DNA from: Nematopogon swammerdamellus
Taxonomy: Eukaryota > Arthropoda > Insecta > Lepidoptera > Adelidae
DNA: 64,000 bases
Reading direction: 5' to 3'
Assembly: GCA_946902875.1 (NCBI GenBank)
Contig: OX336336.1
Coordinates: 4,930,545-4,994,544 of the forward strand
In this document: piece after piece, positions 60,701-64,000 of the stretch
Layout: each line of letters starts with the position of its first letter
How positions within the stretch are numbered: position 1 is the first letter of the stretch
Notes under the pieces: model-generated
Database searches by the model: none
Told to the model about the DNA's origin: nothing
What the model saw: the letters and a program-made list of their open reading frames with translations, nothing else
Program-made: the position numbers and the translations under genes

Positions 60701-61112
60701 CCGTATTGTAAAATGTGTTTTTGTACTAAGTACTACATTCGAATTCGAATGATCGGCTTAAGAGTTATGGAGGAACATACATACATACATACAGAAAGTA
60801 TTTCTAAAAATCGCCAATTTAGTTTCAGTGTCATACATAAGAGTCTACAACAGCAGTATCTTATAAAACAAAGTAACTTACTCCATGACCATCCCTTACA
60901 GATTTATTATTAGTATTGATTGATGATAGTTGCGACGAGAAAGATAGAAGTGAGGAGTACGAGACTACAGTGCGTCTCACTTTACCGTTGGACAGCATCT
61001 CGTCATCAGTCTTTTGTGCTGGCTTCATCAGGATGACGCCGATCTTGAAGTTCACCGACCCCTCCTGCTCCTCCAGCAGAAGAACATCCTTCTGTAGCTC
61101 CGGGCAAGTTAT
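36621..61112 (-). CDS. GARNL3: GARNL3-like protein: Rap-GAP plus CNH domains (5' end missing)
   Basis: Eighteen exons with matching phases give 795 residues to a TAA at 36621. Exons: 61112-60986, 59602-59504, 59331-59228, 58597-58492, 56431-56289, 55665-55543, 54797-54638, 50932-50792, 49799-49533, 48709-48603, 48507-48394, 46777-46654, 45295-45206, 44606-44485, 40785-40613, 39557-39388, 37921-37795, 36711-36621. Exons 1-6 form the Rap/Ran-GAP domain, with [30 protein letters not shown] and the catalytic Asn-thumb helix KRHIGNDIV. Exons 7-15 follow the GARNL3 CNH domain ([63 protein letters not shown]). The C-terminal tail is Ser/Pro-rich. The family acts as a presumed Rap GTPase activator. 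About 210 N-terminal residues lie beyond the window. No candidate first exon is seen in 61.2-64 kb. Confidence 0.9.
36905..37080 (-). mobile_element. CR1-like retrotransposon 3' fragment
   Basis: Minus-strand copy of the CATGGACGTCGTTAGACACC 3' end seen at 27430-27770; just outside GARNL3 terminal exon. Confidence 0.6.
37095..37440 (+). repeat. CCCGCGGCTTCGCTCGC interspersed repeat
   Basis: Same order of blocks as 19037-19385, with ATACATACATACATAC before its end. Confidence 0.7.
37795..37921 (-). CDS. GARNL3: GARNL3 exon q
   Basis: Acceptor TGTCGCAG, donor [26 protein letters not shown], matching the (N/I)YKIPLRNL motif of the family tail. Confidence 0.88.
38300..38690 (-). repeat. tRNA-derived SINE, full length
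   Basis: Minus-strand head with A box near 38685 and B box GGTTCGAATCC near 38640, core, 3' end TACCGGATTACATAAAA. About 390 bp. Confidence 0.8.
38708..38945 (-). repeat. 5S-type SINE, 5' truncated
   Basis: Poly-T/ATGGAAACTGACACGGTTGG tail end at left through the core TACCACCTAGTAA; abuts the SINE at 38300-38690. Confidence 0.75.
39388..39557 (-). CDS. GARNL3: GARNL3 exon p
   Basis: Acceptor GTTGCAG, donor GTACCA. Gly-Val repeat (GVGVGVG), Ser-rich stretch, then [16 protein letters not shown]: disordered tail. Confidence 0.85.
39989..40095. repeat. Imperfect hairpin, pre-miRNA-like shape
   Basis: About 42-bp arms (TCAAAACAAACGTGCAG start) with a handful of mismatches and a 22-base loop. 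Could equally be a tiny MITE. Confidence 0.55.
40143..40211 (-). tRNA. tRNA-like sequence (Leu CAA-like), probably pseudogene or SINE head
   Basis: Minus strand: acceptor arms TCCGAC / GTCGGG pair, D arm GCGGAATTGGTAACGC, anticodon region TCGGCTCAAGCCGA (CAA after T), T arm CCAGATTCGAATCCTGG with one mismatch. The variable arm is too short for a normal tRNA-Leu. Confidence 0.4.
40295..40400 (+). repeat. 5S-type SINE fragment with internal deletion
   Basis: Core TACTAGGTGGTAGGGTTTAT joined directly to ACATCACGGATGTTGTAGG and the tail. Confidence 0.7.
40613..40785 (-). CDS. GARNL3: GARNL3 exon o
   Basis: Acceptor GCCCGCAG, donor [26 protein letters not shown], end of the CNH domain, then a polar linker with an acidic SLDDDDGCD run. 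Confidence 0.88.
41313..43135. repeat. Two facing arrays of CTCGGCCTTCGGCCTCGCC units
   Basis: Minus-oriented units at 41370-41660 and plus-oriented units at 42290-43090, bounded by inverted CCCGCGGCTTCGCTCGCGTG ends. Units are roughly 55-65 bp with AGTTACTT and TTCTTC linkers. The centre (41700-42280) is different sequence. Confidence 0.8.
43200..44130. other. Intron, no gene recognised
   Basis: GARNL3 intron n-o. Holds two related stretches (43320-43440 and 43670-43890) sharing ATACACTGTCACTATA-like and TTTTTGCG-AGATGCGCGTAC sequence, an unclassified repeat. Confidence 0.4.
44134..44432. mobile_element. Fold-back element with about 125-bp arms
   Basis: TTAAGTTTTCGGATTAACAG arm, GTCGACGTTTCGCCCGC, then its complement at 44303-44432 around a 38-base loop. 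Sits 52 bp from exon n. Confidence 0.8.
44485..44606 (-). CDS. GARNL3: GARNL3 exon n
   Basis: Acceptor GATTCTAG, donor [26 protein letters not shown] then [13 protein letters not shown], a classic CNH segment. Confidence 0.9.
44655..45045 (-). repeat. tRNA-derived SINE, full length
   Basis: As 38300-38690; minus B box GGTTCGAATCC near 44982, A box near 45030; tail ATTACATAAAAC at left. Confidence 0.8.
45206..45295 (-). CDS. GARNL3: GARNL3 exon m
   Basis: Acceptor ATGTTGCAG, donor [26 protein letters not shown] then [10 protein letters not shown] long hairpin ends 25 bases upstream of the acceptor. Confidence 0.87.
45321..45440. repeat. 58-bp-arm hairpin beside GARNL3 exon m
   Basis: Arms 45321-45378 and 45383-45440 (TCTATTCTTGTAAATTCTGA start) are complementary with one mismatch. 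Confidence 0.85.
45535..46245 (-). mobile_element. CR1-like retrotransposon fragment, diverged
   Basis: Minus frame [16 protein letters not shown] and WNGLPAMCS at 46060-46150, same layout as the 61724 element but more decayed. Confidence 0.6.
46290..46420 (+). repeat. Single-arm relative of the 44134 fold-back element
   Basis: GTCGACGTTTCGCCCGCTAC through AGTTCCTGGAGCCGAC to CGTTGTAC, one arm only. Confidence 0.65.
46488..46640 (+). repeat. Copy of the CAGACAGA/GGTTCC repeat
   Basis: Same order of motifs as 2480-2640; ends ACGGAACCCTAAAA, 14 bases from GARNL3 exon l. Confidence 0.6.
46654..46777 (-). CDS. GARNL3: GARNL3 exon l
   Basis: Acceptor GACTGCAG, donor [26 protein letters not shown] then LCYN, a CNH blade. 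Confidence 0.88.
46865..46975 (+). mobile_element. CR1-like retrotransposon 3' fragment
   Basis: Short plus-strand copy: TCGGGTCCTTCAAGAGAGGC to CTTATGGGTGG, in the intron upstream of GARNL3 exon l. Confidence 0.6.
47160..47500 (-). mobile_element. CR1/Daphne-like retrotransposon 3' fragment
   Basis: Same 3' end as the element at 61630-62879 (GCCGAGAGACCAATAATGGT, CGGTGCGACAAAGAAACG). Confidence 0.75.
47608..47790. mobile_element. Short MITE
   Basis: Inverted ends CTACCAAAACTT-TAGACCAATGGCATTAGT and complement. Confidence 0.65.
48394..48507 (-). CDS. GARNL3: GARNL3 exon k
   Basis: Acceptor TTTTGCAG, donor [26 protein letters not shown] then [18 protein letters not shown]. Confidence 0.9.
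48603..48709 (-). CDS. GARNL3: GARNL3 exon j
   Basis: Acceptor CTTTCAG, donor [26 protein letters not shown], a CNH blade. Confidence 0.88.
48765..49080. repeat. Nearly pure A/T tract with a 113-bp tandem duplication
   Basis: About 300 bp with only a few G/C; AAAAAATATAAAATTTATAT recurs at an interval of about 113 bp. Confidence 0.75.
49533..49799 (-). CDS. GARNL3: GARNL3 exon i
   Basis: Acceptor TTTTCAG, donor GTGAGT; 88 codons. [16 protein letters not shown] and [19 protein letters not shown] align with the human gene by position. Arg/Gly-rich and about 70% GC. Confidence 0.85.
50481..50713 (+). repeat. 5S-type SINE, core to A-tail
   Basis: TACTCGGTGGTAGGGTTCAA to TCAGTTTCC-equivalent plus A10; good reference for the 3' body. 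Confidence 0.75.
50792..50932 (-). CDS. GARNL3: GARNL3 exon h
   Basis: Acceptor GTGTGCAG, donor [26 protein letters not shown] then SNTYILE, a CNH propeller blade. The intron before it holds the RTE-like insertion. Confidence 0.88.
51518..53557 (-). mobile_element. RTE-like non-LTR retrotransposon, 5' truncated, 12-bp target duplication
   Basis: 2,040 bp flanked by the exact 12-mer TAACATAGTTAT at 51506-51517 and 53558-53569. Ends on the minus strand in a short TATG repeat tail, as RTE elements do. No endonuclease domain, so truncated at the 5' end. Lies in the GARNL3 intron between exons g and h, same strand as the gene. Confidence 0.85.
51534..53557 (-). CDS. RTE-like reverse transcriptase, uninterrupted
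   Basis: About 674 codons open from the truncation point to TGA at 51534. Order of motifs: [15 protein letters not shown] linker; [36 protein letters not shown]; motif [24 protein letters not shown]; catalytic YADD; C-terminal [12 protein letters not shown] and [13 protein letters not shown]. No stop or frameshift, suggesting a recent insertion. The frame stays open for about 25 codons upstream of the duplication, but that part is target DNA. Without the endonuclease and 5' end it should be unable to move itself. Confidence 0.85.
53935..54168 (+). repeat. 5S-type SINE, B-box region to A-tail
   Basis: Starts CCGTTGGAGGCTGAACG, core TACTAGGTGGTAGGG, tail TCAGTTTCCATAAAAAAA. Confidence 0.75.
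54260..54615 (-). repeat. 5S-type SINE, nearly complete
   Basis: T-run/ATGGAAACTGA end at left; at right the 5S-like block GTTAAGCAACGCTGGCCGCG on the minus strand; A-box end missing. Ends 23 bp from exon g. Confidence 0.75.
54638..54797 (-). CDS. GARNL3: GARNL3 exon g
   Basis: Acceptor GTTTGCAG, donor GTTAGA. Gly/Ala-rich insert then [20 protein letters not shown], the entry to the CNH domain. Very GC-rich. Confidence 0.88.
54935..55110 (-). mobile_element. CR1-like retrotransposon 3' fragment
   Basis: Minus-strand copy with ATAAGGTGTCTAATGACGCC and TCGAAGGATCCGAGACT; followed by a poly-G tract near 55125. Confidence 0.6.
55378..55488. repeat. Three 41-bp tandem units
   Basis: ATATTTCAAAGAATTCGGAC repeated three times, 41 bp apart, next to GARNL3 exon f donor side. 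Confidence 0.75.
55543..55665 (-). CDS. GARNL3: GARNL3 exon f
   Basis: Acceptor GTTTGCAG, donor [25 protein letters not shown] then [12 protein letters not shown]: end of the Rap-GAP domain. Confidence 0.9.
56010..56165 (+). repeat. Copy of the CAGACAGA/GGTTCC repeat
   Basis: Same motif order as 2480-2640, in the GARNL3 intron between exons e and f; ends ACGGAAACCTAAAAA. Confidence 0.6.
56289..56431 (-). CDS. GARNL3: GARNL3 exon e
   Basis: Acceptor GCTTCAG, donor [26 protein letters not shown] then [19 protein letters not shown]. Preceded by a 2.06-kb intron holding the mirror-symmetric CTCGAG array. Confidence 0.9.
56930..58311. repeat. Mirror-symmetric degenerate array marked by CTCGAG
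   Basis: CTCGAG at 56930, 57069, 57188 in one orientation (ACTCGAGCGCG context) and at 57902, 58041, 58168, 58306 in the other (GACGCTCTCGAGTA context). Spacing 119-139 bp. Fills the intron between GARNL3 exons d and e. Confidence 0.55.
58492..58597 (-). CDS. GARNL3: GARNL3 exon d (catalytic Asn thumb)
   Basis: Acceptor CGTTGCAG, donor [22 protein letters not shown] carries the Rap-GAP catalytic Asn in HIGND. Ends SHFT plus one base; the His codon is completed in the next exon, giving SHFTHIFAVV. Confidence 0.9.
58665..59025 (+). repeat. tRNA-derived SINE head in two pieces
   Basis: A-box part GGCGGGTGGTCCGGCGGTCG at 58665-58708 and B-box part GAGGTTCGAATCTGGTCGGC at 58957-59020, separated by 250 bp with an ATACATACATACATACAT run. 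Confidence 0.55.
59025..59155. repeat. Four tandem units of ATAACCATAGTGTTTTAGGA
   Basis: Units of 33-38 bp, ending TAAACTTTTGTC; just left of exon c. Confidence 0.75.
59228..59331 (-). CDS. GARNL3: GARNL3 exon c
   Basis: Acceptor TTATCACAG, donor [25 protein letters not shown] then [15 protein letters not shown], highly conserved in the family. Confidence 0.92.
59504..59602 (-). CDS. GARNL3: GARNL3 exon b
   Basis: Acceptor TTTTTCAG, donor [25 protein letters not shown] then [13 protein letters not shown]. Confidence 0.9.
59960..60290 (-). repeat. Repeat with GGCGGAATCGC palindrome
   Basis: Inverted copy of 32960-33320; also has its own inverted arms AATCGAACCCTAGAGTTGA / TCAACTCTAGGGTTCGATT (60002-60112). 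Confidence 0.6.
60535..60850 (+). repeat. CCCGCGGCTTCGCTCGC interspersed repeat
   Basis: Third copy, directly left of GARNL3 exon a; ends beyond ATACATACATACATAC. Confidence 0.7.
60986..61112 (-). CDS. GARNL3: GARNL3 exon a
   Basis: Acceptor CTGTTGCAG, donor [26 protein letters not shown], then [20 protein letters not shown]: start of the Rap-GAP fold. Confidence 0.9.
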
Positions 61113-61629
61113 CTGCAACAGGCAAACTTCCTTTATGGATACGCTGTGCACGTCCACTCCCAAACTATGCAGTCGACGATTTTTTCAAACGGTGTGGGTT
61201 TCTACCCTATATGGGTAACGTTTTGAGATACTAGATACACCACTGACCTATCGAGGCTGAAATTGTCGTTGATTTTATCTGTTACTGTTATTGTCGTTGC
61301 TTTTATCTGTTACTACTGCTGTCGTTGCTTTCACTGTTAGTATTATTGTCGCTGCTTTTATCTGTTACTCTAATATTGTCGTTGTTTTTTTCTGTTAGTC
61401 TAAGTGTCGTTGCTTTTGTATTAATTTTTCTGTTACCCTAATTGTCGTAGCTTTTTTCTGTTACTCTAATTTTCGTTGCTTTTATCTGTTACTCTAATTG
61501 TCGTTGTTTTTTTCTGTTAATAATATGGTCATTGTTTTTATTTATTACTGTTATGATCGTTGCTTTTATCTATTACTCTAATTGTCGTTGCTTTTTTCTG
61601 TTACTCTAATTTTCGTTTTTTTTTTTTTT

Positions 61630-62879
61630 TTTTTTTTTTATGTGAACCATCATGGGTGGCTGTGCCGAGGGACCAATGGTGCAGTCGACAGAGCCAAAAT
61701 CACCTCTCCTCGCGAAACCACGCTCAGTTAGGTGCCATGCCAGCAGATTTGCGGACTGTTGCTAGGCTGTCTAGCCCGTTAATACGACGCTTGAAGACAC
61801 CCAGGTTAAAGGATTCAGGAAATACACTCGCCGGAAGACAGTTCCACACTCTAGCGGTGCGACAGAGAAACGATTTAGAGAACCGATGGGTTCTCAGAAG
61901 CCCAATGTCAACAACAAAAGGGTGCTGAGTCTCTCTGCGACGAGTCATGCGGAGATAGGACGGGTGGCAGAGAATAAGGGATGCTAGTTCCGCAGAGCAG
62001 CGTCCGTGATAGTATCTGTAAAACAGACTAAGCGAACCCACAAATCGTCTGTGACTCAGGGACTCCAGACCATCTGTAAGTTTCGGGTCACCAACAAGAC
62101 GGATGGCTCGGCGCTGTATCGAGTCCAAGGATGCTAGCAGATAATGGGGACTACCCTCCCAGATGTGACTGCAGTACTCCATCACCGGCCTAATCTGTGT
62201 TTTGTACAACAGGAATAGTTGAGCCGGTGAGAAGAACCGCCGATTGCGGAAAAGTATTCCCAATTTTCTGGATGCAGTTTTGGCCTTAGACTCGATTAGT
62301 TGCCGGAAACCCACGTCTTTGGAAATAGTGGTGCCCAGGAGGTCCAGGTGTTCCGAGACAGGTACGACGCTGCCTTCGAAACTTGCTTGGAAAGGAAAGG
62401 GATCGACCTTAGCAGATAATGCGCAGCACTGAGTCTTGCTAACGTTGAAGGCGACAAGGTTCTCCTGGCCCCATATAGCTACTTTTCCGAGAACGTTATC
62501 GACCTTATCAACAACTGAACGTTGAGCCTCCCTGTGCCGCGAATCTCTACTCTTCCAGTCCTTAACATAGCCCTCGTGCTCCGTGCTGTCGTCTGCATAG
62601 CTGTGTATCATGCCCAAGGACAGTAGATCGTTTATAAAGATTAAGAAAAGCGTAGGCGACAGAACAGAGCCCTGCGGAACACCAGCGTTAATTGGAAAGT
62701 CGTCCGATTTCGAGCCATCGATGGTAACGAAAATGGAACGACCCGCCAAAAAGCTGGCGATCCAGGTGCAGAGTTTGGGTGGAATGCCGAAGGACGGAAG
62801 CTTGCCTAGAAGGCCTCGGTGCCAAACGCGGTCGAAAGCCTTGGAAATATCCAGGGCGACTGCCAGCGACTCCCCAAAA
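61630..62879 (-). mobile_element. CR1/Daphne-like non-LTR retrotransposon, 5' truncated
   Basis: Minus-strand insertion with a poly-A tail (T-run at 61618-61640) inside the minisatellite. Target duplication cannot be read because both flanks are the same repeat. Confidence 0.8.
61724..62749 (-). CDS. CR1/Daphne-like reverse transcriptase, C-terminal part
   Basis: 341 open codons; starts inside the RT domain. NAGVPQGSVLSPTLFLIFIND, catalytic YADD (HSYADDSTE), QIRPVMEYCSHIWEGSP, and end motif RTARVWNCLPASVFP then FNLGVFKRRING. Frame continues upstream to about 62879 (GAWQSPWIFPRL-type reading of the FDRVWHRGLLGKL motif), where truncation removes fingers and endonuclease. Source-like copy for the fragments at 6810 and 47160. 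Confidence 0.8.
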   Translation of the reverse strand: MAGRSIFVTIDGSKSDDFPINAGVPQGSVLSPTLFLIFINDLLSLGMIHSYADDSTEHEGYVKDWKSRDSRHREAQRSVVDKVDNVLGKVAIWGQENLVAFNVSKTQCCALSAKVDPFPFQASFEGSVVPVSEHLDLLGTTISKDVGFRQLIESKAKTASRKLGILFRNRRFFSPAQLFLLYKTQIRPVMEYCSHIWEGSPHYLLASLDSIQRRAIRLVGDPKLTDGLESLSHRRFVGSLSLFYRYYHGRCSAELASLILCHPSYLRMTRRRETQHPFVVDIGLLRTHRFSKSFLCRTARVWNCLPASVFPESFNLGVFKRRINGLDSLATVRKSAGMAPN

Positions 62880-63399
62880 TTGCTTTTATCTGTTACTCTA
62901 ATTGTCGTTGTTTTTTTCTGTTAATAATATGGTCATTGTTTTTATTTATTACTGTTATGATCGTTGCTTTTATCTATTACTCTAATTGTCGTTGCTTTTT
63001 TCTGTTACTCTAATTGTCGTTGCTTTTATCTGTTACTCTAATTTTCGTTGCTTTTTTGTGTTAGTCTAATTGTCGTTGCTTTTATCTGTTACTCTAATTG
63101 TCGTTGTTTTTTTCTGTTAATAATATGGTCATTGTTTTTATTTATTACTGTTATGATCGTTGCTTTTATCTATTACTCTAATTGTCGTTGCTTTTTTCTG
63201 TTACTCTAATTGTCGTTGCTTTTATCTGTTACTCTAATTTTCGTTGCTTTTTTGTGTTAGTCTAATTGTCGTTGCTTTTATCTGTTACTCTAATTGTCGT
63301 TGTTTTTTTCTGTTACTAAAATGGTCGTTGCTTTTATTTATTACTGTTATGATTGTTGCTTTTATCTGTTACTCTAATTGTCGTCGGTTTATTAAATTT

Positions 63400-64000
63400 T
63401 GCGCGTCAGTTGACTAGAATTTGCGGTCGAGTAGTTCCGATGCGAGAAGTCTTCTTGCAATCTCCTGCGAAACTTGCCGGAAGTTTCGCACAAGTTTATA
63501 AGACGCCATCCTTCCTGCTTCCTAACCTTGTTCCAGCAAAGTCGGCCGCGCTCTAGATAAATAAACTGAAAGTTGGTCAAATTGTCTGCAAGTAGGCCAA
63601 TCACCGCAGCAATCACAAACGGGGCTTCTATCTCTCACTAACTTTACGCGCAACGAATTAAACGGACGCCGCTTACTGCCGCCGAGGCACTTAAGGGCGT
63701 TGAAGTGGCTTTAAGATGTTAATTTATCAAGCCAAATGCCTTTCAGAAATAAAATAAATTCACGACTTAATTGCTCTCCCAAAGTCGAGATTACTTCGGA
63801 ATGACTTCCGGTTCCGGGTTGCTAACAGAATGACGTGCTGGTAGGGGATCCACGCATACCAACAGCACGAACCAATTATGCCGTGGATCCGTATGCATAA
63901 TTATTATGGCAAAAGAAATGTATTGCTCGAGCGCGTTCAAATTTAAGGTAATCTCCTAATTAATATAAAAAACTTAGAATCAAACACTATGTTAAAAACG
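63400..64000. other. No gene recognised
   Basis: Contains a GCTCGAGCGCGTTCAAATTT motif at 63926-63945 like the CTCGAG array units, and an inverted pair GGGGATCCACGCATAC / GTGGATCCGTATGCAT (63845-63895). Confidence 0.4.

Larger units (their letters stand above)
61255..63390. repeat. 28-29 bp minisatellite, split by a retrotransposon
   Basis: Units GTTGCTTTTATCTGTTACTC-TAATTGTC at 61255-61620 and 62880-63390, with TTTTTTCTG variants and a longer repeat of about 270 bp in the right half. Confidence 0.85.

Noticed and set aside
61255..63390. Second CRISPR-like looking array
   Set aside because: Contiguous 28-29 bp minisatellite without spacers.
63392..63616. 74-codon minus ORF as an upstream GARNL3 exon
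   Set aside because: Sequence (EGWRLINLCETSGKF) does not resemble the expected N-terminal region and has no suitable donor in phase.

Overview
This is eukaryotic nuclear DNA, most likely from a moth or butterfly. The genes are split into short, often GC-rich exons set in AT-rich introns full of insect-type repeats: tRNA-derived and 5S-derived SINEs, RTE-like and CR1/Daphne-like non-LTR retrotransposon pieces, TA/hAT-type MITEs and the common insect CCCGCGGCTTCGCTCGC repeat. There are no operons, ribosome binding sites or CRISPR arrays. Nearly all real exons are too short to stand out as ORFs. I rebuilt them by joining open frames at splice sites and checking that the codon phase matches across every junction.

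Layout. (1) 1-7.9 kb, minus strand: at least five exons of a large gene with a Cys-rich CDG-x-CGP-x2-GC-x-C motif. It runs off the left edge and is probably a giant ubiquitin ligase, family uncertain. A SINE split by an orphan exon-like segment and a hAT MITE with a perfect 8-bp target duplication lie in its introns. (2) 8.1-12.8 kb: transposon-rich block. Four nested copies of one palindrome-rich element (7-bp target duplication) are followed by a TA-flanked MITE and smaller fold-back elements. (3) 15-20.7 kb, minus: candidate exons of an unidentified nuclear-type protein. (4) 21.6-22.3 kb, plus: single-exon TMEM186-like mitochondrial membrane protein. (5) 23.1-24.5 kb, minus: three-exon mitochondrial ribosomal protein L30 (uL30m). 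(6) 25.7-33.8 kb, plus: complete five-exon ana2/STIL-type centriole duplication gene, 745 codons. (7) 36.6-61.1 kb, minus: the last 18 exons (795 residues) of a GARNL3-like protein, a Rap-GAP domain followed by a CNH domain, tail-to-tail with ana2; its 5' exons lie beyond the right edge. (8) 61.2-63.4 kb: a 28-29 bp minisatellite split by a CR1-like retrotransposon.

The genes look like unrelated neighbours: ubiquitin ligase, complex I assembly, mitochondrial translation, centriole duplication, small-GTPase control. The most unusual content is in the non-coding DNA: a SINE family whose head appears to join a tRNA-like A box, a 5S rRNA internal promoter and a B-box-like site; two SINE families with a shared core; a mirror-symmetric CTCGAG array inside a GARNL3 intron; and several long near-perfect hairpins, one directly next to a splice acceptor.
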